From positions 16,485,393 through 16,549,392 of the forward strand of contig NC_035164.2 of the NCBI RefSeq assembly GCF_001659605.2: a DNA stretch of 64,000 nucleotides, in the 5' to 3' direction. The notes beneath the pieces are model-generated. The model was not told the origin of the DNA. It was given only the letters and a program-made list of their open reading frames with translations, and ran no database searches. How positions within the stretch are numbered: position 1 is the first letter of the stretch; each line of letters begins with the position of its first letter. Positions 46,601 through 58,632 of the stretch are shown here, one piece after another. The position numbers and the translations under genes were made by a program. The stretch is from Manihot esculenta. Its lineage: Eukaryota > Streptophyta > Magnoliopsida > Malpighiales > Euphorbiaceae.

Positions 46601-47606
46601 CCTTACAGATCCGAAAGTCAGGGACTTTCTGGAGCGGGTTCGACGACCGAAACTCCACACAGATCTGAAAGTCAGCAATATTCGGGGGCAGATTCGGTGA
46701 CCTAAACCCCTTCACAAATCCGAAAGTCCATGCTTTCTGGGGCAGGTTAGGCGGCCAAAAGGTTACCTCCACAAGCAGGTTCTGCGGCCGAACCTTCCTT
46801 CGACGGCCGAACCTGGGTTCTCCAGTAAGGCAGAACCCGATTCTACCCTATGTATACAGCCACCCAACTCTCCAAAAGCATGCATACTCACTCAAGCATG
46901 CATAAGGAACATAGAAACTAGTCTATTTCCCAACCAACAACAATAAAAACTCATAAGAGCAAACATTCATCAAAACTCAACTTAAACCCTAAAACTTTAG
47001 ATCTAACCATTTCATGCATTTTTAACCCTTTACCCCTTCTTAAAAACTTGATTAAAAAATAAGAAAAGCAAGGATCTAGGCTTACCTCTTGGAGATCTAA
47101 AGGTGACAGCAACCCTAACGTGGAGGTGAGGTAAAACGGTCTCCGGAGGTCTCCAAGGTTTCAAAACTTGGATCCAAGCTCAAATCTTCAAAAACAAGGC
47201 AAAACTCATGAATTTTCTGAAAGATTTGTAGGAAAACAATAAAAATCACAAAGGGAGGGCATGAACATACCTATGCCCGAAAATGGAGAGAAAGCTCTCC
47301 CATTTTCGGGCTAAAGGCCTCTTATAGGTGGCTGGACAAAACCACCTTCGGGGGCCGAAAGAGGAGGTCCTGCGGCGGCACCACCTTCGGCGGTCGAACC
47401 TGGTTTTTCCCCTCCAAAACTATTTTCTTCAAAACTCTTTTCTTTCTTTCTTAAAACCTCAAAATTTTCAAATTTCATTTTATAAAAACCTTATTTTACC
47501 CTTCCTAAGGAGATTCCAGCTTCGAGATTTTGGGTTCCAATAGAGATTCCATTGGAAGATTGAAATTCCGATGCCGAAGTCTAGTCGGATATTACAATAA
47601 CTAACA
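43674..47606 (-). repeat. Copia D 3' LTR, split by a solo chromovirus LTR
   Basis: Starts TGTTGG at 43674 and ends CTAACA at 47606 (near inverted ends). On the minus strand the adjoining sequence GCAAGTGGGAGATT is the polypurine tract typical of this copia type, followed upstream by RNase H coding sequence. The solo LTR at 45428-47596 with its target duplication splits it; without that, the LTR would be about 1.76 kb. It is AT-rich and without genes. Confidence 0.75.
45428..47596 (-). mobile_element. Solo LTR of a Tekay/Del-like gypsy element, inside the copia D LTR
   Basis: 2169 bp from TGTAACGATCCGG to GGATATTACA, homologous along its length to the LTRs at 50611-52867 and 57846-60162. It is flanked by the perfect 5-bp duplication ATAAC (45423-45427 and 47597-47601), and copia D LTR sequence continues on both sides. 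So it inserted as a full element and lost its interior by LTR-LTR recombination. Orientation is set by its TATA-like box (minus CCTATAAGAGG at about 47318-47328). Confidence 0.93.
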
Positions 47607-47903
47607 ATCTCCCACTTGCACCAATGTCAATCATCCATATGCCTTATTCCCTAAGCTTGCATGTGGAAATTATGTCTGTGCTGGAACAAAGTCTTAGTGA
47701 GAGGATCTGCAAGATTCTCATTAGTGAGTACTCGCTTTATCCCTACATCTTTCCTTTCAATGATCTCTATGATAAAATGAAATCGCCTAATTACATGTTT
47801 AGATTTTTAATGAGACCTGGGCTCCTTTGCTTATGCAATGACTCCATTGTTATCACAGTACAAGGTGATTGGATCAACAATACTAGAAACCACACCAAGT
47901 TCA
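47607..47903 (-). pseudogene. Copia D RNase H C-terminal remnant
   Basis: On the minus strand this reads ELGVVSSIVDPITLYCDNNG, then an ERKDV block and ENLADPLTKTL, the end of a copia RNase H, with stops. It ends abruptly at about 47903, where chromovirus RT sequence begins. It is separated from its upstream RT part (52868-53309) by element E1. Confidence 0.8.
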
Positions 47904-48722
47904 TATCTATCTTGGAGAAACAACCGACTCCTGCTAGCTGGTTTAAAATAGATCGTCGATCTTAGGTAACAGATACTTGCTCTTGGTAGTGACTTTGTTC
48001 AACGACTTGTAGTCGATACAAAGTCTTTTGGATCCATCCTTCATTCTCATAAACAACTCTAGGGCACCCCCAAGGTGAGGTACTAGATTGGATGAAACCC
48101 TTGTCTACCAACTCATGCAACTGCTCCTCAACTTCTTTAACTCTGCAGGTGCCATCCTGTAGGGAGGGGTAGAGATGGGTCTGGTTCCCATCATCACCTT
48201 TAATTTCAAACTCTATCTCTCTAGCAGGTGGTAAACCTGGTCACTCGTTTGGAAAAACATCTAAGAACTCTCTGACTGCGGGCACTGAAGCTGGTTCCCC
48301 TGACCTGACCGCTATGCTCTCTAACATGAGAAAGAAACTCCTGACAACCTCTCCTGAACAACCTATGAGCCTGTAGGGCTGATATCAAACCTCTAGGTAT
48401 CTCTACTCTGTCCCCTCTAAAGAGTACCTCTGATCCATCCCGATCTCTGAACCTGACTACCTTGTCTCTGCTATCCAATGTAGCACCATGAGTAGAAAGC
48501 CAATCCATCCCTAGAATGACGTCAGAAATCAGTCAAATCTAGAACCACTAGGTCGGCTGGAAGGCATCTACCCTTAACATACTCTGAACTATACCGGCAG
48601 ATTGACTCTGCCACCGATGGATCACACTTGGGTTCACTGACCCAAAGGGGACACTCTAACCCAGAAGCTATCAAATCCACTCTATCTACGGCTCTCGAAG
48701 CAACAAGGAAAGAGAAACACAT
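47904..48722 (-). pseudogene. E1 protease and N-terminal RT remnant
   Basis: Frame 48722-48522 matches the retropepsin region after the active site ([21 protein letters not shown]). Frame 48508-48221 continues with [12 protein letters not shown] and the linker to RT. Sequence down to 47904 encodes the RT start up to the FSKID motif, where it is cut off. There are frameshifts between the pieces. Confidence 0.75.
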
Positions 48723-48736
48723 CAGAACATACGAGA

Positions 48737-49560
48737 GTGAGATTACCTGTCATCACCATGTCCGATGTGTCAGCCTCCTGCTGGGTCATAGAGAAAATCC
48801 GAGCCGGAGCTGATGGACCTTCTCCGCGGGAACCTACTGAAGAAGGAGCTATCCCTCACCCTCTGCCTCTGCCCTGTGTCATGGCTGGAGCTACTGGCTG
48901 TGCCACACTACCTGAAACTGTCTGCTGGGACTATGTCAACAAGGTCGCAGTGGGACACTCACGTGCTATATGTCCCTCCTGCCCACACCTGAAACATGCT
49001 ATTGACCCCAACCGACAGACTCCCTTGTGCGGCCTACCGCACCTCGCACACCCGGAGCCATCCGAACCAGAGCTCGAACCATCACCTAATCCCAAACCAG
49101 ACCTTAACCGATTCCAAAACTTGTTCTTCTTCGATCTTCTGAGGCCTCTGTCTCCCTTTTTACTCTTCGTAGCAGCCTCACTCAGAGAGAAGAGACTAAC
49201 ATTCTCTGTCCCTGGGATTCTGGAACCCGAAGATTGTGCCACCTGTTGCTTAACTGACCCCTCAATGATGGCACTAGCCTCCATCTTCCGTGCTGCATCC
49301 ACAATGGCGTGAAAGCTCTCTCTCTCTGCTGCAAGGATCAGGGAGGAATACCTAGAGTGAAGTCTCATGGTATACCTCCTAGCTTTCTTCTGATCTGTAT
49401 CAAATGCTTGCCCCACATACTAAAGCAACTCAAGGAACTTGTCTGTGTACTCATCCACACTCATATCCTCCGTCTGCCTTAGCTGCTCAAACTCAATAAT
49501 TTTCAGCTCTCTGGAACTATCTGGAAACGCCCATCCAGCAAACTCATTTGCAAACTCTTC
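48737..49560 (-). pseudogene. E1 gag C-terminal part with zinc knuckle
   Basis: Frame 49416-48931 encodes MGQAFDTDQKKARRYTMRL, then a basic segment, a CX2CX4HX4C-like CARCGRPHKGVC and the knuckle CFRCGQEGHIAREC. Upstream it continues the gag core but is separated from it by stops at 49561-49563 and near 49420. RNA packaging would be its role in an intact element. Confidence 0.75.
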
Positions 49561-50433
49561 TTAGGATAGGCTTTCCAACCATGGGTCCACATAATTTTTG
49601 AACCATTCTCTTGCTTTCTTGCATTTCAATGTGAACCCTGCCATTTGAATGGCTCTACAGTCATTAGCTCCTAGCTCATCTATTATCATTTTCACCGTCT
49701 TGAGGTACTTAAACGGGTCAAACGGGTCATCTCCTATTTTAAACTTGGGAGCATCCAACTTCAGATAGTCGGTCATCTTTACCTTGCTCCCAACCGATGA
49801 GCTAGGTTTGGATGTTTGGACATCCGGGACCATGGGTTCTGCTGGTAGAGGAGGAGGTGCAGCATTTCTTGGGTTAAGGTTTGCTACATTTGGATAGAAA
49901 GGTGAGGGTGGATACATGGGATACTGGGGGTATGGTGGATAGAAAGGAGGGTAAGGCATGAAAGAGGGATAAGGGTTAAAGCTGGGGTAATCCGATGTAC
50001 TTCCCATCGAATACCCGGGGCCCTGTGGAAAGGGTTGATATTGGGGTGGTTGAGCAAACCTCGAGGCCTGAGTGCCTCCTTGAGATTCTCCTATGCCCTC
50101 TTCAGACATGCTTACACCCAGACTTCCATCCCTTCTCTGGTCAACATCCATTTCATCCCCCTCAGCCGACACTCCTCCCTGAACTGCTCCCCTTCTGCTT
50201 GCATCAAAAGACCTTCTAGGGTCCCTTGATGCTCCTTCTCTGTTGGACCTACAAGATATTGTCCTTGGCAATGCAGGGGGACGGGCATCCATGCCCTCAC
50301 TTCCTGGTGGGAATCCAGTCAATCGTGCAGATCGACGAGTGCCTCTCATTCTGTTCTCTGAAACGACAACACATACACGCATAACATTAGCAGCATATGG
50401 TTCATGTGGAAACACATGAACCCGCACATACAT
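49561..50433 (-). pseudogene. E1 gag N-terminal part
   Basis: A 290-codon frame. The natural start is probably the internal Met at MRGTRRSARLTGF (near 50350) rather than the first ATG, which lies in leader sequence. A Pro/Tyr-rich region (repeated YPP and YPSF words) is followed by the gag core (DYLKLDAPKFKIGDDPFDPFKYLKTV cut by an in-frame DPF repeat, then MAGFTLKCKKAREWFKNYVDP). It ends at a stop at 49561-49563 where T2 has a Trp codon. Confidence 0.8.
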
Positions 50434-50594
50434 AGCATATCATCAATGCACATGCATAAAATCATGGCATTTCACAACATCATCAAGACAGGACTCTACA
50501 TCCTATCTTAATGGACATGATTTTTCCTATTGTGCTTGCCCTTCTATGACCTCTATGAGCCCGACACACTCTAGGTCCGACCATATGAACCTAG

Positions 50595-50607
50595 TGCTCT
50601 GATACCA
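50595..50607 (-). other. E1 primer binding site (initiator-Met tRNA)
   Basis: Plus TGCTCTGATACCA, minus TGGTATCAGAGCA, three bases from the 5' LTR. It identifies 50611-52867 as the 5' LTR of a minus-strand element. Confidence 0.9.
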
Positions 50608-50610
50608 ATC

Positions 50611-52867
50611 TGTAACGACCCAGAAACCGGACCGCTACCGGCGCTAGGATCCAGATCGACTTAAGGTCGCCGGGACCCGTAGCAAGCCTACTATACATCA
50701 TGTACATCTGATACAATCCCATACATGATGATACATTTTCATAAAAACTTTAAACTCTCACATATACCAAGCTTGACCTGCATGCATTATACTGTAAACA
50801 TAAAACCCCTTACTGGAGCCCTCATCAAATGCTCCAGTTGGGTCAACATCTCATACATCAAGCTTGGTTCAACATACCATAACATTAAAACATTTACATC
50901 AAGATCATGTATAACAGGGATTAACCATAAATATTAGGGCCAAGCACATTACTAATCATCATTACAATACTTTACATTTCATTACATTACATGCCATTTC
51001 ATCATGTCCACAACTATTCTATTACATAGACACCTCTTTTACTCTTGATGACCTCCCAGTCTATCATGAACCTGCAAACCTGGGGATTAGGGGAAAGGGG
51101 TGAGCTACTAGAGCCCAGTGAGCAGAACAGTAAAAACAATTTATAAAGATATGCCATCATGAAATGCATCACAACACAAGTAAATCACCTTAAGATGGTA
51201 TTGTCACCATTAGCCCCCTACATATCCAATAAATACCCGGCCCTCGACGGAGCTCCTCAGGACTTCCTCTTAACATAACATAACATGTCCAACTGTGTCA
51301 GGGGCGATTAGGCCACACCTGGTCTTCTCTTACTCTTTGCCAGGGGTGATTAGGCCACACCTGGTCTTTCCACCTCATATCATATCATATCACATTGAGG
51401 GCTCATGGATCATCCAATATCTATCCATATCAACAATAAATAATGCAATGCATCATATTCGTGAATTCTAATGCAAAACAACCTAGTATATATCATGGCA
51501 TTCGTGATGCATGAGTTATGCTAAAAAGGATTTTATTGCTTTGAAAATAAAAGAAGTTATGTTCTACTCACCTCTGGCTGATGCTTTACTGACTCTGTAG
51601 CAGCTTGCTCACTGCTGACCTCCTCGGTCTCTCAGGTCCGATCCTACACAGGTGGACTCAAATGAGGGACCAAACATACTCTAACATAACTCTAAACATC
51701 TCCCCAAAAGCCCCCTAAAATATCACAAAACATCCATAGAAAACATGCAAAGGAAGGCTGGACAGGGCACTTTCGGCGGTAGGTTCGGCGGCCGAAAGTC
51801 CCTCCAGAGCCGAAACTCAGGCACCTTCGGCTGCCGAAAGTCCCTTCCAGATCCGAAACTCATGCACTTTCGGCGGAAGATTCGGCGGCCGAAACTCCCC
51901 TCCAAAGCCGAAAGTCCAACTTTCGTGGGCGAGTTTAGGCGGCCAAAACATGCCACCACAGGAAGGTTCGGCGGCCGAACATGGCTTCGGCAGCCGAACC
52001 TGAGTTCTTCTAGAATGGGAGAACTCAAGCCTCTCATGCACATTTGCCTCCCAAACCTTCCAAACTCAAACACAACACTCCCAAGCATGCATAAACATGT
52101 AAAAACACATTCTCAAGCATTTAGGGGCTTAAAACTAGCCTAAACCCCAACAAACATCACATTAAACATGCATTTACCATAAAGGGTACATAAACCCTAA
52201 CAATTTAAATCTACTCTAAACATGCATCATATACCCTTAAAACCCCACAAAACTTACTTAAAACATAAGAGAGGGTGAGGATCTACTTTTACCTCTTGAA
52301 GATCGAGAGAAGAGGCGATCCAAACTTAGAGATGTAGAGAAACAAGCTCCTGAGGTCTCCAAGCTTCTAAAACCTTGATCTTAGCTTTAAAATCTTCAAA
52401 ACATGGTAAAAACTCATAAAAACTCTGGGAGATTTGAAGGAAAACATAAAATCAACCATGGAGGGTCAAGAACTCACCTTTGCCACAAAATGGAGAGAAA
52501 AACTTGCCCATTTTCGGACATGGGGCCTTTTATAGGTGGCTGGCCAGACCACCTTCGGAGGCCAAAGGTGCTTCCACAACTCCACCACGTTCGGCGGCCG
52601 AACTTGACATTCGGCGGCAGCAAAAGGGAGCCACTTTCGGCGGCCGAACCTGAGGTTCGGCGGCTGAACCTGGCATTTCCCTTCAAAAACATTCTTTTCT
52701 TTCAAAACTCAATTTTCTTTCTTAATCAAACCATAAAACATGTAAAAACATTTTGAAAAACATATTTTACCCTTCTAGAGGTTTCTGACATCTGAGAAAT
52801 TCTGGATTCCAACGGAGATTCCGCCGAAGGTAGGAATTCCGGTGCCGGGGTCTAGCCGGGTATTACA
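50611..52867 (-). repeat. E1 5' LTR
   Basis: 2257 bp, from TGTAACGACCCAG to GGGTATTACA. TATA box CTATAAAAG on the minus strand at 52527-52535. Two clusters of TTCGGCGGCCGAA-like motifs flank it (about 51770-52010 and 52550-52680). Copia D RT sequence begins at 52868. Confidence 0.92.
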
Positions 52868-53309
52868 TGTATGTTCTAGTGCATAACATCACATACATTA
52901 TAGATCCTATAGCAAAAGCATATGGAACTCTTTCCATTCTTCCTCTTTCAACTTGTATTTTAGGACACATGTCTTTGGAGAGACAAACTCCATGTAACAT
53001 AGGCATGAGTCCTCTCTTGGATTCCTCCATACTAAACTATTTTAGCATTTTATCAATAAAAGTGGATTGGGATAATCCTAGCAACCTCTTGGATCTATCT
53101 CCATAGATCTTAATTCCTAGAATACATGCTGCTTCTCCTAAATTCTTCATGGAAAAATTTTTGGACAATGAAATCTTTATAGATTATAGTAATGGAATGT
53201 CATTTCTTCTTATTAATATTTCATCTACATATAAAATAAGAAATATAACTCTACTCTCACTAACATTCTTGTAAACATAAGGTTCATCCATATTTCTTAC
53301 AAAATCAAA
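52868..53309 (-). pseudogene. Copia D RT remnant
   Basis: On the minus strand it reads DEPYVYKNVS, FLILYVDEILI (the YVDD motif changed to YVDE), FSMKNLGEA, LGIKIYGDRSKRLLGLSQ and GSIMYVMLCTRTY, a recognisable copia RT. It is bounded by the E1 LTR on one side and by the stub of the T2 LTR on the other, so integrase, gag and the 5' LTR of copia D have been lost. Confidence 0.82.
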
Positions 53310-53460
53310 CTAGTCGGGTATTACATTCTTCCCCCTTTAAGAACATTCATCCCCGAATGTTCAACAAAGTAAACATAAACATCAAGGACACATATGAAAG
53401 CATAAGATACTTACTTTAAATGAGATAGGGGTATTGCTGAAGTATGGACTCCTGAGTTTC

Positions 53461-56400
53461 CTAGGTGCACTCTTCGATGTTGTGGTGATTCCAAAGGACT
53501 TTCACCATTGTGATTTCCTTGTTCCTCAGCTTTCTGATTTGCGTATCTATGATCCGCACTGGCTGCTCAACATAGGTGAGATCTCTTAGGATCTCTACAT
53601 CAGGTTCATTAAGAACCTTGCCCGGATCTGACACGAACTTTCGTAACATGGAAACATGAAAAACCGAATGGATTCTCTCCATAGAAGCAGGTAAATCTAA
53701 CTTGTAAGATACATTCCCGACCTTTTACAAAATTTTGAAAGGTCTGATGTACCTTGGAGCTAGTTTACCTTTTTTCCCAAAACGAATCACCCCCTTTATA
53801 GGAGACACCTTAAGCAACACCATATCCCCCTCTTGGAAAACAACATGCTTCCTGCAGACGTCTGCATAACTCTTTTTTCTACTCACAGCTGTTCTGATCC
53901 TCTCTCTAATGATAGGCACTACTCTGCTGGTGATCTCTACTAACTCTGGCCCTGCTAAGGCCCTTTCTCCCACTTCTTCCTAGCAGATGGGTGACTTGCA
54001 CTTCCTCCCATATAGAGCTTCATAAGGAGCCATCCCAATGCTAGCATGGTAACTGTTATTATAGGCAAACTCCACCAACGGTAGATATTGCCTCCAAGAA
54101 CCGCCAAAGTCTAGCACACACATTCTTAACATATCTTCTATCATTTGGATGGTCCTCTCTGACTGTCCATCAGTTTGGGGGTGGAAGGCAGTGCTAAAGT
54201 TTAGCCTTGTGCCCATAGCATTTTGCAGACTCCGCCAAAATCTGGAGGTAAACTGGGGTCCCCTATCTAACATTATTGATACTGGAGCCCCATTCAACCT
54301 AAAAATCTCCTCTACATACACCTGTGCCAACTTGTCCACAGAGTAGCCACTCTTGATAGGAATGAAGTGAGCAGATCTAGTCAATCTGTCCACTATTACC
54401 CATATAGAGTCTAATCTGTTGGACGTTGCTGGTAACCCCACCATGAAATCCATTGCCACATTTTTCCATTTCCACTCTGGAATCGGTAGTGGGTTGAGCA
54501 TCCTAGCTGGCTTCTGATGCTCCAGTTTCACCCTCTGACATATCTCGTAAGCGGACACAAACTGTGCCACTTCCCTCTTCATAGCTGGCCACCAATAAAC
54601 TCTCTTCAGATCCTGATACATTTTGGTGGCCCCAGGGTGAACACTGTACCTGGCATTATGAGCTTCTTTCATAATGTCTCCCTTCAGACTTACGTCGTCT
54701 GGTATACACAATATGTTTTCGTAATGGAGGATCCCTTTGTTGTCGAATCTAAACTCACCATTCTTGCCCGTCTGGACAGCTCTCGCTATTTTCACCAACT
54801 CACGGTCCTCATGTTGTTTCTACGCCACTTGCTCCAGAAACATGGGTGTCACTCTCATTTGAGCCACTAGTGCACCTGTACCACACAACTCTAGCTGTAA
54901 ACCCTCATTAATGAGCTTGTAAAATTCCCTCATCACCCGTCTTCTCTCTGCTGTAATATGGGATAAACTGCTAAGTGATTTCCGGCTGAGAGCATCTGCC
55001 ACTACATTTGCCTTACTCGGATGATACTGGATCTTGCAATCATAATCACTAAGCATTTCTACCCATCTTCTCTACCTCAGGTTCAACTCTTTCTGACTCA
55101 AGATATATTGCAAACTCTTATGATCTATAAAGATCTCACATTTTACCCCATATAGGTAATGCCTCCACATCTTGAGTGCAAAGATCACAGCTGCCATCTA
55201 TAGATCGTGTGTAGGATAATTCAACTTGTGCTTCTTCAACTGTCTAGAAGCATAAGCAATTACCCTCTCATTCTGCATTAGCATACAACATAGTCCCACT
55301 CGGGATGCATCACAAAACACTGTGAAATTTTCATCACTTGTAGGTAGAGCTAACACCGGTGCTGACGTCAGTCTTCTCTTTAGCTCTTCAAAACTTTCCT
55401 CACACTGTTCTGACCAAAAAAACCTCTGATTCTTTTTGGTCAACCTGGTCATAGGAGCAGCAATTTTAGAGAAGTCCTAGATAAACCTCCTGTAGTAACC
55501 TGCCAAACCCAAAAAGCTCTTAATCTCTGTCACTGTAGTAGGTCTGGACCAGTTAGCTACAACTTCTACTTTTTTGGGGTCCACCTTGATTCCCTTTTCT
55601 GACACCACATGCCCCAAGAAAGAGATACTCCTCAACCAGAACTCATATTTAAAGAACTTGGCATACAAGTCGTGTTCTCTCAGGGTCTGCAACACAATCC
55701 TCAGATGATGGGCATGCTCCTCTGTGTTTCTGGAATACACCAAGATATCGTCAATGAAAACAATAACAAAGTGATCCAGAAACTGGCTAAGAACTCTGTT
55801 CATGAGATCCATGAATGCTGTAGGGGCATTGGTTAACCCGAACGACATCACTAGGAATTCATAATGCCCATATCTGGTCCTGAAGACTGTCTTGGGTACG
55901 TCTTCTTCTCTGACCCTCAATTGGTAGTACCTGGATCTCAAATCTATCTTGGAAAAACAACCGGCTCCTGCTAGCTGGTCAAACAGATCATGGATCTTGG
56001 GTAACGGATACTTGTTCTTGGTAGTGACTTTGTTCAACTGTCTGTAATCGATACAAAGCCTTAGGGATCCATCTTTCTTTTTCACAAATACAATCGGAGC
56101 ACCCCAGGGTGAGGTGCTAGGTCGGATGAAACCCTTATCTACCAATTCTTGCAACTATTCCTTTAACTCTGTAGGTGCCATCCTGTAGGGAGGAATAGAG
56201 ATGGGTCTGGTTCTGGACATTACTTCAATTTCAAACTCTATTTCCCTAGCAGGTGGTAAACCTGGCAGCTCGTCTAGAAAAACGTCAAGAAACTCTCTGA
56301 CTACTGGCACTAAAGCTGGTTCCCTAACATGACCATTAACCTCTCTGACATGAGCAAGAAACCCCTGACAATCCCTCCTAAGCAACCTACAAGCCTTCAG

Positions 56401-56835
56401 GACAGATATCAAACCTCTAGGCATACCTATCCTGTCTCCTCTGAAAACGACCTCTGATCCATCTTGTTCTCTGAACCTGACTACCTTGTCTCTGCAGTCC
56501 AAGGTAGCACCATGACTAGAGAGCCAATCCATCCCTAAAATGACGTCAAAATCAGTCAAATCTAGAACCACAAGGTCAGCTGTAAGGCACTTATCCTCAA
56601 TAAAGACTGGACTGAATCGGCAGACTGACTCTGCCACAGATGGATCACACTTGGGCCCACTGACCCAAAGAGGACACTCTAGCCCAGAAGCTATCAAACC
56701 CAAACTATCTACGGCTCTCGGAGAAACAAAAGAATGAGAGGCACCAGGGTCCATAAGAGCATACACATCAGAACACCCAATAGTGAGTTTACCTGACACC
56801 ACTGTGTTCGATGTGTTGGCCTCCTGCTGTGTCAT
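53461..56835 (-). pseudogene. T2 pol: protease, RT, RNase H, integrase, chromodomain, broken by stops
   Basis: Co-linear with the open pol of T3. Protease [10 protein letters not shown] lies in 56155-56835; RT with [12 protein letters not shown] in 55477-56154; RNase H with FCDASRVGL in 55198-55452; its tail and connection in 54820-55056; integrase with MDFMVGLP and [11 protein letters not shown] in 53980-54798; the C-terminal domain and chromodomain-like end in 53461-53973. In-frame stops at 56155, 55477, 55198, 55072, 54820, 53980, 53725 and 53461 break it; I see few frameshifts. It cannot encode an active polyprotein. Confidence 0.9.
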
Positions 56836-57845
56836 GGTGAAGATCCATGCTGGAGCTGAAGGACCTTCCCCTTGGGAACCTGCTGAAGAAGAGGTTGTCC
56901 CTCTCCCTCGACCTCACCCTTTGCCCTGAGATGTGGCTAAAGCTACTGCCAGAAGCTGTCTGTTGGGACTGTGCCATTATAGCTGCATTGGAACACTCAC
57001 GTGCCATGTGCCCCTCCTGTCCGCATCTGAAACAAGCTGTAGTCCCAAACTGACGAAGCCCTTTGTGCGGCTTACCGCACCTCATACACCTAGAGCTGTC
57101 CAAACTAGAGCTTGAACCACCGCCCATTTCCAGATCAGACTTCAATCTGTTCCAGAACTTGTTCTTCTTTGGCTTTCTAGTGGATTTTTCCCACTTTTTA
57201 CTTCCTGTGGCGGCTGTATTTAGAGAGGAGAGGTCAAATTTCCCTGTACCTGGGGTTTTGGAACCCGAGGACTATGCCACTTATTGTTTCACTATTCACT
57301 GAATGATGGCACTAGCCTCCATTTTCTTGGCTGCATCCACAATAGTGTGGAAGCTCTCTCTCTCTACTCTAAAATCAAGGAGGAGTACCTAGAATGGAGT
57401 CTCATGGTATACCTCCTAGCCTTCTTCTGGTCAGCGTCATAAGCCTGACCCACAAACTGAAGCAACTCCAGAAACTTGTCTGTATACTCATCTACACTTA
57501 TTTCTTCAGTCTGTCTCAACTGCTCAAACTCTATCACCTTCAACTCCCTTGAATTGTAAGGAAAAGCCCATCCTGCAAATCCATTTGCAAACTGTTCCCA
57601 AGATAGGCTGTCCAGTCTCGGGTCCACATAGTTTTTGAACTACTCCTTTGCCTTCTTGCATTTCAGAGTGAACCCCGCCATCTGAATGGCTCTACTGTCA
57701 CTAGCCCCAAACTCATCAGTTATCATTTTCACCGTCTTGAGGTACTCAAACGGATCATCACCTGTTTTATACTTAGGAGCATCCAACTTCAGATAGTCCA
57801 TCATTTTAACCTTGCTCCCTGCTGATGGGTTACGTTTGGGTGGTT
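56836..57845 (-). pseudogene. T2 gag (C-terminal two thirds), broken
   Basis: Frame 57627-57364 is the gag core (MDPRLDSLSWEQFANGFAGW ... EYTDKFLELLQFVGQAYD). Frame 57145-56789 has the zinc knuckle CFRCGQEGHMAREC. The frame upstream of 57627 carries the DYLKLDAPKYKTGDDPFEYLK segment and is cut at 57845 by T3. Several stops separate the pieces. Confidence 0.8.
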
Positions 57846-58485
57846 GTGTAACGACCCGAAAATCGGACCGCTACCGGCGCTAGGATCCAGATCGGCTTAA
57901 GGCCGCCGGGACCCATAGCAAGCCTGACATGTAACCTGTAAACCTTTTTAATCCCATACATGATCAACAATCATACATAAAAATTTAAAACTTTTCCTTT
58001 AAACATCCAACTCAACCTGAACATACATGTACATAGTCATGATCATAATCATGATCCCTCTGTGGGATCTCATCAATGCCCCAACGGGCGATACAACATG
58101 AGATGAGTTGGCTTAAACATAAACATCAATAGACATCAAGATCATGTATCAACAAGGGATTACAATACTCATAGGGTCAAGCACAACTATAACCTCAATA
58201 TACCTCATTACATAACATACTGAATTCTCTTACATTACATCATAGTACAATTGTCATGTCCACAATCTAACTATTACATGAACATACTTCAAAACTCTGG
58301 CTAACCTCCTGGTCTACCCTGTACCTGCACATCTGGGGTTAGGGGAGAGGGGTGAGCTACAAAGCCCAGTGAGCAGAATAGTGAAAATATATATTAAAAT
58401 TTCATGCCATTATGTAATGCAACACATCACAACAAATCACATCTCGGATGGTATTGTCACCTATAGTCCTCTACATAGTCCAACT

Positions 58486-58632
58486 GTGCCGGGACGTAGA
58501 ATGGGTACAACCGGTCTTTCTCTTAACATAACATATCATACAGTCCAACTGTGCCAGGGACGTAGAATGGGTATAACCTGGACTTCCTCTTACATCGTGC
58601 CAGGGACGTAGAATGGGTACAACCTGGACTTC
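58486..58632. repeat. Minisatellite-like repeats in T3 LTR
   Basis: The phrase GTGCC(A)GGGACGTAGAATGGGTA begins at 58486, 58551 and 58598. The other two LTRs have related but diverged pairs (about 46091-46170 and 51297-51380), so unit number and sequence vary between elements. Confidence 0.8.

Larger units (their letters stand above)
47904..52867 (-). mobile_element. Chromovirus E1 (Tekay/Del-like gypsy), 3'-truncated, within copia D
   Basis: 5' LTR 50611-52867, primer site 50595-50607, leader, gag, zinc knuckle, protease and the first third of RT, ending at about 47903. The remainder of pol and the 3' LTR are missing. Copia D pieces lie on both sides (RNase H left, RT right) in the same orientation, so E1 inserted into copia D; a later deletion then removed the 3' half of E1 and roughly a hundred codons of copia D. 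Confidence 0.82.
53310..57845 (-). mobile_element. Chromovirus T2 (Tekay/Del-like), LTR-stripped and cut by T3
   Basis: Only about 16 bases of its 3' LTR remain (CTAGTCGGGTATTACA, 53310-53325), next to the polypurine tract (minus TCTTAAAGGGGGAAGAA). Pol and gag follow to 57845, where the T3 LTR starts in the middle of gag. The rest of gag and the 5' LTR should lie beyond T3, outside the window. Confidence 0.85.

Noticed and set aside
46457..46772. Overlapping ORFs with repeated PPNLPP words, and similar ones at 51723-52088 and 59019-59477
   Set aside because: All are readings of the TTCGGCGGCCGAA motif clusters in LTRs.
47600..52867. A single new chimeric gypsy-copia retrotransposon
   Set aside because: Pieces of the same copia element are found on both sides of the chromovirus part, so nested insertion plus deletion explains it without a chimera.
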